Assembly (NCBI GenBank): GCA_002314915.1
Contig: DCHU01000062.1
Span: 1 to 25,785, forward strand
From: Caryophanales bacterium UBA1744
GTDB taxonomy: Bacteria; Bacillota_I; Bacilli_A; RFN20; CAG-826
Length of the DNA stretch: 25,785 bases
Reading direction: 5' to 3'
Shown here: positions 6,504 to 13,282 of the stretch, one piece after another
Numbering within the stretch: the first letter of the stretch is position 1
Layout: each line of letters begins with the position of its first letter
The notes under the pieces: model-generated
Told to the model about the DNA's origin: nothing
What the model saw: only the letters and a program-made list of their open reading frames with translations
The model's database searches: none
Position numbers and translations under genes: made by a program

Positions 6504-7530
6504 ATTGCTGCAAGAACTCTTTTAGGGCTTTGAGACTGTCTTTGCTATAGAACCTGTCATCCGCGTGTTTGTAATGGGATTGGAGGTTATAGACGACATT
6601 GCCTGTGGTCTGAGGCTTTATTGTGTCATATAGGGTTTTGCTTTGTAGATATGGTACTGTGATGTCAGATGCCCCGTGTGTGATATACGCGTTTATGTCG
6701 TATGTGCGATTTTGGTCGATTCTAGACAGCGGATTGATCTCGGATAACTTATCTATTGTCATCTCACTTATTTTCTCTCCAAAGAACTGTACCGCTATAG
6801 ATTTGGCGGATTCCTTCTCTAGATTGTTTCCGACTAGAGTGGTGAGCCAGTTAGGGATGTCTAGTTCCTTATATTGTTCCGGTACAACGCTGAAATCGAG
6901 GATGCCATAGAAATCAACAAGCGTGCCCACATCATATTGAGGGATGATGCTGCTTATCTCTCTTTCTCCCGTGAATGGGACTGTGGAGTATTCGTCGTAT
7001 GGAGAGAATGCCGCCATGGTGGCTAAGTAGCCTCCAGCGGATTCACCCCACAAGATTAAGTCTTCTGCGTCATATCCATATGCACGGGCGTTGAATGCTA
7101 GATAACGGAGGGCCGCTTTAACGTCTTCCACTGCCGCAGGGAATTTTGCTTCGCCCGATAATCGATAGTTAATCGAGGCGACGGCATAGTCGTTTCTGAA
7201 ATACTCATACATGAAACGGCTTTGTCTCGAAGTGGAGTCGTTATAGGCAAATCCACCTCCATGTATTAAGACCATGAGTTTTGGGTTATCGATATCCTTA
7301 GGGATGTATAGGTCTAATGTGTCGGATTCTGAAATATCTGAATACTGGATGTCTTTGTATGTTGTGCCGGTGTAGGTCTCTTTAGAGTATGTTTGGGTTG
7401 ATATCCTCATATTGTCGGCGATGGTTCCTGCGAGTCCTTTGTGTGGGAGTATCATGCAGGAAAGCGTCAAAAGAGCGGTACCGATGACCACCGATGCAGT
7501 GATTAAGGTTATCTTCCAACCCTTCTTCAT
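6502..7530 (-). CDS. Membrane-anchored alpha/beta hydrolase (esterase/lipase, HSL-like)
   Basis: This 342-residue protein opens with a basic start and one hydrophobic helix (about 8-28), an uncleaved anchor or signal peptide, placing the enzyme outside the membrane. The hydrolase domain shows the oxyanion motif HGGG at 90-93, the nucleophile elbow GESAGG with Ser164, the acid Asp289 in HGASDITVP, and the likely catalytic His322 in KHADD. This order fits the carboxylesterase/hormone-sensitive lipase group (BD-FAE-like), which cleaves short acyl or acetyl esters, often from polysaccharides. The substrate is not known. Its ATG lies one base after the stop of the upstream gene and no clear ribosome site is present, so translation is probably coupled. 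Confidence 0.85.
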   Translation of the reverse strand: MKKGWKITLITASVVIGTALLTLSCMILPHKGLAGTIADNMRISTQTYSKETYTGTTYKDIQYSDISESDTLDLYIPKDIDNPKLMVLIHGGGFAYNDSTSRQSRFMYEYFRNDYAVASINYRLSGEAKFPAAVEDVKAALRYLAFNARAYGYDAEDLILWGESAGGYLATMAAFSPYDEYSTVPFTGEREISSIIPQYDVGTLVDFYGILDFSVVPEQYKELDIPNWLTTLVGNNLEKESAKSIAVQFFGEKISEMTIDKLSEINPLSRIDQNRTYDINAYITHGASDITVPYLQSKTLYDTIKPQTTGNVVYNLQSHYKHADDRFYSKDSLKALKEFLQQ

Positions 7531-7531
7531 C

Positions 7532-7837
7532 TTATTCTTCTTCGTATGCTTTGAGGACTGCTTCTAAGCCTTCTAGCCAAGGTGACTTTTCAGCTTCTTC
7601 GATTTCCTCGTAGTGTTCAAGGATGTCACTCTTTGTGACGTCTTTGATGTCGTTCATTAAAGATTTTTTGCAGACGATGAACTCTTCGTCGTTCGAGAAG
7701 TTGTAGGTGATATAAACCACTTCTCCTTCATCATTCTCGAATTTGCCTTCTGCGCATTCGTATTTGTGTTTGGAGTTTTCTTCTCTGATCTCGTAGATCT
7801 CAATGTCTTCTAACTGTGTCATGCGATAAGTATACAT
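7532..7837 (-). CDS. Small acidic protein of unknown function
   Basis: This roughly 101-residue cytoplasmic protein is strongly acidic (many Glu/Asp, ending EAVLKAYEEE). Its middle pattern, GEVVYITYNFSNDEEFIVCKKS, loosely recalls short DUF1292-like proteins, but I do not recognise it with confidence. Three in-frame ATGs exist (7840, 7837, 7822). The one at 7837 is preferred because it lies 6 bases after a TATAAA -10 box, the spacing seen at other apparently leaderless genes here. It is the first gene of a two-gene unit with the hydrolase. Confidence 0.65.
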   Translation of the reverse strand: MYTYRMTQLEDIEIYEIREENSKHKYECAEGKFENDEGEVVYITYNFSNDEEFIVCKKSLMNDIKDVTKSDILEHYEEIEEAEKSPWLEGLEAVLKAYEEE

Positions 7838-7843
7838 CATTCT

Positions 7844-8010
7844 TTTATAGCGATTAAAGAGCGCCTAAATAACGTTCGTAACAAAAGAATTACACAAAAA
7901 GGATGTTTTGTTAGGAATTTGCTATTACAACACAAGACGATTGCATTTTACGCCTCAAAAATGACCGTTTGCGACACTTTGATAGAAAATCGGAATTTGC
8001 TTTTTACAAT
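7844..8010. promoter_or_regulatory. Divergent promoter region with inverted repeat
   Basis: The leftward promoter has TATAAA (complement of 7844-7849) with TTATTT 17 bases upstream. The rightward one has TACAAT at 8005-8010, 7 bases before the ATG, with a weak TTGATA upstream at about 20-base spacing. Between them lies a perfect inverted repeat, TAACAAAA at 7879-7886 and TTTTGTTA at 7906-7913, a candidate shared operator. No other gene is seen in this stretch. Confidence 0.5.
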
Positions 8011-8017
8011 TAAAGCC

Positions 8018-8218
8018 ATGAAACATTACGCAATCTTAGCCATTTTAGAGGACGGACAGTCCTGCTACGTCAAAGTCAATGAATCCAACGTCGGAATCTG
8101 CTCAAACAATGAGCCAGAAATCTTCAAGTCATTTGAGGAATGCCAGAGAGTTGCAAGACACATCAAGACTTTCGACAAGCCTGTCAAAGATTTAGCTTTC
8201 GACGTCTGCTACTTATAA
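8018..8218 (+). CDS. 66-residue protein of unknown function
   Basis: The frame encodes 66 residues (MKHYAILAIL...VCYL) and is followed at once by a strong terminator. TACAAT ends 7 bases before the ATG and there is no ribosome site, suggesting a leaderless message. An upstream TTG at 7919 is rejected as the start because it would place the -10 box inside the coding sequence. The protein has three Cys, no signal peptide and an apparent alpha/beta mix. It stands alone as a one-gene unit, and I recognise no family. Confidence 0.6.
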   Translation: MKHYAILAILEDGQSCYVKVNESNVGICSNNEPEIFKSFEECQRVARHIKTFDKPVKDLAFDVCYL

Positions 8219-8247
8219 TTGGCTGACAATTTAATATAAATATCAAG

Positions 8248-8269
8248 CGCCGTACTACGGCGTTTTTTT
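8248..8269 (+). terminator. Strong rho-independent terminator
   Basis: CGCCG at 8248-8252 pairs with CGGCG at 8258-8262 around a TACTA loop, followed by seven Ts. It ends the 66-residue gene. Confidence 0.9.
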
Positions 8270-8335
8270 GTGCAATCCTTAAGGAAAATGTGCACAGATT
8301 TAAATTATTTGTTAATTTCTATTTGTCCTTAAAGC

Positions 8336-8364
8336 AAAAAAGCGCCGGTAAACGCCTTTTGCAA
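8336..8364 (-). terminator. Terminator after the HEPN gene
   Basis: On the minus strand AAAAGGC and GCGCTTTT pair with one bulge around GTTTACCG and run into six Ts (the A-run at 8336-8341). It lies about 25 bases past the HEPN stop codon. Confidence 0.6.
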
Positions 8365-8388
8365 AAACAACACACTGCTTGGAGGTTG

Positions 8389-8715
8389 TCACTCTAAATT
8401 CTGTCGAAGTTTTGGAATATCGAACACCATCGACTCGTAGACGACTTGTAAATCTGTATTGCCATATTCGTGTACTATCCTATTGCGTAGACCGAACACC
8501 TCAGGCCAATAGATTTTGTCACATCGCTTTCGATACTCGTCTGATAGTTTTTTGCCATTTTCCGATATTTGAATCACCTTGAACATCAAAGCGGATTGGA
8601 GGAGCTCATCTTTTGAGAATTCTTCAAAAGAAATGCCTTCCGTTTCTCTAATGATAAAATCGCAGTCATCTTTTATCTTACTAGCATAGTAACTATCGTC
8701 TTTTTTATTGTTCAA
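8389..8715 (-). CDS. hepT: HEPN-domain toxin (HepT-like)
   Basis: This 108-residue helical protein carries RNRIVHEY at residues 77-84, the R-x4-H-x-Y motif of HepT toxins (Arg77, His82, Tyr84). HEPN toxins of this kind are RNases. In the studied MntA/HepT systems the antitoxin adds AMP to the motif Tyr to silence the toxin. The start is probably the TTG at 8715, since no ATG follows in frame near the N-terminus; a GGGA lies 9 bases before it. The frame overlaps the end of the antitoxin gene by 11 bases, so translation is coupled to the antitoxin. The target RNA is not deducible. Confidence 0.88.
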   Translation of the reverse strand: MNNKKDDSYYASKIKDDCDFIIRETEGISFEEFSKDELLQSALMFKVIQISENGKKLSDEYRKRCDKIYWPEVFGLRNRIVHEYGNTDLQVVYESMVFDIPKLRQNLE

Positions 8716-9187
8716 AAATCTTTATCCCGTCTTTTAGTACCTCCTCTATTAGCAGTACATTGTCTTTTAACTGATTAATGTCCAACAGGTCAACTTGTTT
8801 CCCGAGTTTGTTTCTCAGGTTCTCAACAAGGCCATAGAACGCCATTCCCTTAACGCCTGATGAAATCAAAAGATCAACATCGCTTTTTTCGGTTGCATAT
8901 CCCTTTGCGTACGATCCGAATAAATAACAGAACTTAACGTCTTTGTACTCCTTTAGAACTTCTGAGACCACTTTATTAATGTCATCGAGTCTTAAGACTC
9001 CATGTTCCTCATCGACAAGAGTGAGCTGGTTAAGTTTCATAATTAGGCAATCATATCTAAAGCCATTCATTTTCCCTTCCTCGAGCTCATAAGACTTGTA
9101 TGAGCGGAGAGAGATACCCAAAAGATTTGCGGCTTCGCTTTGGGTAAGATGGGCTTTGGTCCTAATTGTTCTCAATTTGTTTTCCAT
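8705..9187 (-). CDS. mntA: XRE helix-turn-helix fused to MNT nucleotidyltransferase antitoxin
   Basis: Residues about 4-55 form an XRE/Cro-type helix-turn-helix (TQSEAANLLGISLRSYKSYE at 15-34). Residues 70-160 form a minimal nucleotidyltransferase with the signature GSYAKGYATEKSDVDLL at 91-107, active-site Asp103 and Asp105, and a third Asp133 in QVDLL. By analogy with MntA it should AMPylate the partner HepT Tyr84. The DNA-binding module joined to the enzyme suggests the same protein also represses its own promoter. TAGAAT ends 6 bases before the ATG with no ribosome site, so the transcript is probably leaderless. Palindromic TGCAA/TTGCA sites lie just upstream. Confidence 0.88.
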   Translation of the reverse strand: MENKLRTIRTKAHLTQSEAANLLGISLRSYKSYELEEGKMNGFRYDCLIMKLNQLTLVDEEHGVLRLDDINKVVSEVLKEYKDVKFCYLFGSYAKGYATEKSDVDLLISSGVKGMAFYGLVENLRNKLGKQVDLLDINQLKDNVLLIEEVLKDGIKIFEQ

Positions 9188-9193
9188 GCTTAA

Positions 9194-9266
9194 ATTCTAG
9201 GGTATTTGCACCATAAATCAATTAGAAAATGCAATATTTGCACTTTATGAGTATTAGAGGTGCAAA
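9194..9266 (-). promoter_or_regulatory. Promoter and operators of the HTH-MNT/HEPN operon
   Basis: On the minus strand TTGATT (complement of 9216-9221), a 16-base spacer and TAGAAT (complement of 9194-9199) form the promoter; the ATG follows 6 bases later. TATTTGCAC occurs at 9203-9211 (inside the spacer) and 9235-9243. The second copy is part of the palindrome TGCAA-TAT-TTGCA at 9230-9242. An inverted GTGCAAA lies at 9260-9266. These are probable binding sites for the XRE domain. Confidence 0.6.
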
Positions 9267-9288
9267 AAGGAATGGGTCGCCCCACTCC
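9264..9288 (-). terminator. Second minus-strand terminator, no gene attached
   Basis: GGAATGGG at 9269-9276 pairs with CCCACTCC at 9281-9288 (one G-T wobble, 4-base loop). It runs into five Ts on the minus strand (A-run 9264-9268). It lies about 145 bases beyond the jetC terminator and just upstream of the HTH-MNT promoter. No gene is seen in 9289-9422. Confidence 0.7.
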
Positions 9289-9422
9289 TTAATAAATGAT
9301 TTCTTTTAGCAAGAACTCGGTTCCGCCAATTATGGTTTTTGGACTTTATAAATATTTATATAAAGACGAGTTGCATACTTTTTGGCTTAAATATGCAATT
9401 CATGATTATTGGTTTCAACGAC

Positions 9423-9449
9423 AAAAGAAAAAGGGTAGCAATGCTACCC
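9423..9449 (-). terminator. Terminator of the jetABC operon
   Basis: GGGTAGC at 9433-9439 and GCTACCC at 9443-9449 form a perfect 7-bp stem with an AAT loop. On the minus strand it continues as TTTTTCTTTT. It begins 8 bases after the jetC stop codon and closes the operon. Confidence 0.9.
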
Positions 9450-9456
9450 TATTGTT

Positions 9457-12400
9457 TTAGCCAAGATATCCGATGTGGATTGTGTTGTTGACCTTGATCA
9501 AGCCGACGACTTCGTCCATGAATGGAGCGAGTGTTGCCATACGGTTTGATGGAACGACGATTGATAACTGGATGTTCAAGTCTTTGTAGAAGCTCATGAG
9601 AGCGTTGATACGGCTTTCGTCCATGTTGTTGAACGCTTCATCGAACATGACTGGGCAAGCGGAGACTCCGTTTGATCTGGACATGAGCTGGTCGAAGCAT
9701 GCAGCGACAACGACGTAGAATGGTGTCTGGCCTTCACCGCCTGAAACGCCTCTGTTGGTCTTGGAGAAGAACTGGACGTTGTCGTTTCTATCGGTGATCT
9801 TGATGTCGTACTTCATGTAGTTTCTGTAGTCGAGGTACTTATCAAGTTTCTTCTCAGATGCTGAGCCATCCATTTCCTCGACGATTCTATCGAAGAGTTT
9901 GCGCATGACTGCGAGCTCTTTCTCGCTGAGGACTTCGGTGAAGAGGTCTTTTGCTTCCATGTCTTTGCCGGAGGTGATGATCTTGTAGTATTCCTTCATC
10001 TCATCATCTTCTGATGCACCAAAGGTGAACTCATAGATTTCATCCTCATAGCCGAATGGGTGGGCTTTGAGTGTCTTGTTGATGTTCTTGATGACTTCCT
10101 TGGCCTCATCGATTCTGCCGTGAAGTTTGGAGATGAAGTCTGCTTCGAAGCCTTCTTTGCATCTCTGGAATGCCACTTCTGCTTTTTCCTTGTAGTCAAC
10201 GAGGTTTCTGTTCTTGATCTTGTAGAACTCGATGATGAAGTCGTTGATGTTCTCGATTGTTGGAGAGAGTCCGAGTGAGTACTTGTTGACGTATTCTCTC
10301 ATGCCCTTCTCAACTTCGATACGGACGTTGTTGTTGAAGCTGCTTGCCTTCTTGAAATCGTTCAAGATAGCGTCGACATCGTAGCCGTTCTTGTTCTGGT
10401 ATCTCTTGGTGAACTCTTCGAAGTCGACCTCATCAAATGTCTTGGTGATGGTTTTGAAACTGACTTCGTGGTTGTCTTTGGACTGGAGTGAGTAATCTCT
10501 GTGGGTTGCTTTAGAGCCCTTTTCCATGACAAGTTTCTTGTTCTCTTCTTTCTTGTTTCTTAAGAGGACATTAACATCCTGGATCTGCTTTGTGACGGAC
10601 TTGATTTCATCCTGGAGGGCGAATAAGTCATTCTCTTTCTCGGTGAGCTTGATGTCGTCTTCGAGGTCGAGGATGTCTTTTGCGATTCTTCCCGCTCTCT
10701 CCCAGACGTTATCGTACTCTAAGAGTTTTGCGACGTGGGTTGTACCAAGGAATTGGTTGGAGCGTCTGATGTTGTCAATCTGCTCTTCCATCTCCTCTTT
10801 GAAGGAATTGAGGTAAGCGATCTGGTCAGCGAGGATTTCTCTTCTTGCTGAGAATGAGTCGTTTCCTAAGTATGGGAACTTATAGACTTCTGGGTTGATG
10901 TTTCTGACCGTTCTATTTCTATAGACCATGCAAGTCTTGGTGATTGCGAGGTCATAGTTCTTTAAGTCGCGGATATCTTCTGCGCAGTGTACGCGTCCGA
11001 GGATCATCCATGCTGCATATGCTGCATATGGGTTTGTGACATCGATCTTGGAGTAGAGAGTTCCTGCTTCTGCTTCTGGCACTTCATTCTTTGAATGGAT
11101 GATACCGATGCCATAGATCTTCTGCTCTGCTTTGATGTCTTCGTAGATTGCTGCTGCATCATCGAAGTAGAGAGGATCGACGACTAAGTCGAATCTCTGG
11201 GTGTTGAGGTATCCTTCAATTGCGTTTGTCCATCTGACATCGTTGATGTCGAGGTATTCGCATAATGGCTTGACTTCGATGTCTTTGCCGTATTTGTCTC
11301 TTAAGCCGTTTCTAACCGCTGAGAGGAGTCTGATGACCTGAGGTGAGTATGTGTTCTGTCCTCTATCAAGAGTTGCGAGTTCGGTCTTTTTAGCGTTGAT
11401 CTCTCTTCTCTTTTCTTCGAGGGCGTTCATCTTCTGAGCGATGACCTGGTTGTTGTTTTCCTTATATCTCTCGATTTCGGTCTGATATGCACGGAGGTGG
11501 TCTTTATATAAAGCATAGTTGCCACGTTCGATATCAGCCTGGAAGTTAAACTTCATTCCGTACTGGGAAATTATCTGGTTTTCACGTTCTATGAAGAGGT
11601 TGATGTTTGAGATGACATCGTGTGCTTTTGTCTCTTCTCTGATGAGGAATTCGAGTCTTTCCTTCTTATCTTTTAAGGAATTATATGTGTCGTCTGCCTC
11701 GAGTTCCTTCTTCTGGTTCTGGAGGAATCTGAGCTTATCCTCTGTTGCCTGGATGTCGGCGTCTGAGTTGTTGATCTTGTCGTCGATCTTGGAGATTTCA
11801 GCGTCGAACTTAGCGACGTCTCTTTCTGCCTTCTTGATCTCAACCATCTCGTTTAATGCGCGATAGTATGAGATTGAGTTGATGTTGTTCTGGTACTTCT
11901 CGCCTTTTGGAACGAATGTTTCAAGGAGTTTAGCCTTCTCTTCTTCTTTTAAGAGCTCATTGTTGATTTCACGATACTGACGGATTTCATCCATGAGGGT
12001 AGTGATTTCGATGTTGTTCTCTTTGAGAAGGAAGTCGTTAACGAATGATGAGACTTCGTAGATTGGACGGAACGCCATAGCTTTTCTAAGGAGTTCTGAG
12101 TATCTGTCGCCTGACTCAAGCTTTAAGACGTCGGATGAGATCATCTTCTTTCTTCTGTAAATAGAGTCTTCGAGCTTAGCCCAATCGTATCCTTTCTCTT
12201 TGAAGCAAACCTCAAGCGCTTTGAAGTCTCTGATGTTGTTGCCATCGAGGATATCGTCATCTGTGATTGAGTGGTTCTGGACTGTGTAGAACTTCACTCT
12301 TGGCTTGCCGAAGTCAACGATTTCGATGACGCAGCCGAGAACATTGTTCTTGCCTGTGACACCGTCGTTAAATTCGAGTGCTAAGTGAGAGATGATGTCG

Positions 12401-12663
12401 TTGTCGTTTCTTAAGAACTCTTTGCCTTCGCCTTCGTTACCAACACGTCCGCGTACGTATGTTGTGACACTACGCTTTGCCTCTGCATTAGCTGCGTTGT
12501 TGAAGCATGATTCGTCGCCGCCTGATAAGACGTAGTAGACAGCGTCCATTAAAGTTGACTTACCGCATCCGTTTTCGCCTGTGATGAGGAAGTTGCCATT
12601 TACGTTGATGGTCTCGTTTCTAAAGAGATGCCAGTTAACGAGTTTAATCTTCGTCAGTTTCAT
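9457..12663 (-). CDS. jetC: JetC-like SMC ATPase of a Wadjet (MukB/MksB-like) complex
   Basis: This 1068-residue SMC-type ATPase has Walker A GENGCGKST at residues 29-37, the ABC signature SGGEGQ beginning at 974, and Walker B CPVMFDEAF at about 1003-1011. Long charged coiled coils lie between (roughly 240-420 and 620-800), with a hinge-like region around 430-600. JetC is the motor of Wadjet, which extrudes plasmid DNA loops. The start has a good ribosome site (AGGAGA, 6 bases before ATG) and overlaps the end of jetB by 20 bases, so translation is coupled. A jetD nuclease gene would be expected next, but the operon stops here. A chromosomal MksB-type condensin is the main alternative. Confidence 0.88.
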   Translation of the reverse strand: MKLTKIKLVNWHLFRNETINVNGNFLITGENGCGKSTLMDAVYYVLSGGDESCFNNAANAEAKRSVTTYVRGRVGNEGEGKEFLRNDNDIISHLALEFNDGVTGKNNVLGCVIEIVDFGKPRVKFYTVQNHSITDDDILDGNNIRDFKALEVCFKEKGYDWAKLEDSIYRRKKMISSDVLKLESGDRYSELLRKAMAFRPIYEVSSFVNDFLLKENNIEITTLMDEIRQYREINNELLKEEEKAKLLETFVPKGEKYQNNINSISYYRALNEMVEIKKAERDVAKFDAEISKIDDKINNSDADIQATEDKLRFLQNQKKELEADDTYNSLKDKKERLEFLIREETKAHDVISNINLFIERENQIISQYGMKFNFQADIERGNYALYKDHLRAYQTEIERYKENNNQVIAQKMNALEEKRREINAKKTELATLDRGQNTYSPQVIRLLSAVRNGLRDKYGKDIEVKPLCEYLDINDVRWTNAIEGYLNTQRFDLVVDPLYFDDAAAIYEDIKAEQKIYGIGIIHSKNEVPEAEAGTLYSKIDVTNPYAAYAAWMILGRVHCAEDIRDLKNYDLAITKTCMVYRNRTVRNINPEVYKFPYLGNDSFSARREILADQIAYLNSFKEEMEEQIDNIRRSNQFLGTTHVAKLLEYDNVWERAGRIAKDILDLEDDIKLTEKENDLFALQDEIKSVTKQIQDVNVLLRNKKEENKKLVMEKGSKATHRDYSLQSKDNHEVSFKTITKTFDEVDFEEFTKRYQNKNGYDVDAILNDFKKASSFNNNVRIEVEKGMREYVNKYSLGLSPTIENINDFIIEFYKIKNRNLVDYKEKAEVAFQRCKEGFEADFISKLHGRIDEAKEVIKNINKTLKAHPFGYEDEIYEFTFGASEDDEMKEYYKIITSGKDMEAKDLFTEVLSEKELAVMRKLFDRIVEEMDGSASEKKLDKYLDYRNYMKYDIKITDRNDNVQFFSKTNRGVSGGEGQTPFYVVVAACFDQLMSRSNGVSACPVMFDEAFNNMDESRINALMSFYKDLNIQLSIVVPSNRMATLAPFMDEVVGLIKVNNTIHIGYLG

Positions 12664-13282
12664 CGTCGTTCTCCTTTAGTGTGAATGATTCAATTCTTGC
12701 GTTGAGGGCGTTAATGTCGTCTGTGGTGACGATGAGGGCAACGGTCGGATAGATTTCAATGATGTTGCTGATTTCGCCCTGGTTGACGTCAAAATTGATG
12801 AGTTTGTTTCTCTTCAATGTCTTGAATGCGTCGATGAGCTCGGTTTTGACGATCTTATCTTTTAAGATGCCTGTGTTCTGGAGCTCGGTGATGACGTCAT
12901 ATGAGTCCACGCTGATATTTGTGTTGGCGTCGATTGCTTTTGACTTCTTGTAGTACTCGAGTCTTAAGATGAGGAGCAAGACTGTCTCAAGCTTTTTAAG
13001 CTTTACTCTATTTCTCTCTGTTTCGCTCTCGAGATAGAAGATCTTCTGAGTATCTTTGTGCTGGAGTTCAAAGCCTGCCATGAGGAGATAGTCTCCGATA
13101 GCCTCTTTGTTCTCAAGGATTGCATAGTAGTCGTTTCTGTCTTCCTGGATCTGTCCATAGACGAAGTTCTCGGTTAAGAGTTTTCCGACTAAGCGAGCGA
13201 ATGCCGTTTTCTTTGTTTCGTTGAGTGTCATGTAGATTGCGGCGAATCTCTGACATGCTGCACTTCTAGTGATATTGCTCAT
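12644..13282 (-). CDS. jetB: JetB-like (MukE/MksE-like) subunit
   Basis: This 212-residue protein sits between the JetA-like and JetC-like genes, the place and size expected for the MukE-type winged-helix subunit that bridges the kleisin and the ATPase. The N-terminal half contains alternating helices (LNETKKTAFARLVGKLL), a middle segment typical of this group (LLLILRLEYYKKSKAI), and a C-terminal winged-helix-like part ending in an acidic tail. The ATG at 13282 shares its first base with the end of jetA and is preceded by an AAAGGAAG ribosome site. Identity rests mainly on operon context and general character; I recall related proteins being annotated DUF6063, but cannot verify that here. Confidence 0.75.
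   Translation of the reverse strand: MSNITRSAACQRFAAIYMTLNETKKTAFARLVGKLLTENFVYGQIQEDRNDYYAILENKEAIGDYLLMAGFELQHKDTQKIFYLESETERNRVKLKKLETVLLLILRLEYYKKSKAIDANTNISVDSYDVITELQNTGILKDKIVKTELIDAFKTLKRNKLINFDVNQGEISNIIEIYPTVALIVTTDDINALNARIESFTLKENDDETDED

Noticed and set aside
7919..8017. Upstream TTG start giving a 99-residue protein
   Set aside because: The TACAAT -10 box at 8005-8010 would lie inside the coding region, and the ATG at 8018 has the same spacing as other leaderless genes.
8705..9187. HTH-MNT gene as the missing jetD of the Wadjet-like operon
   Set aside because: It has a clear XRE plus nucleotidyltransferase architecture, its own promoter and two terminators separating it from jetC, and it overlaps a HEPN toxin gene.
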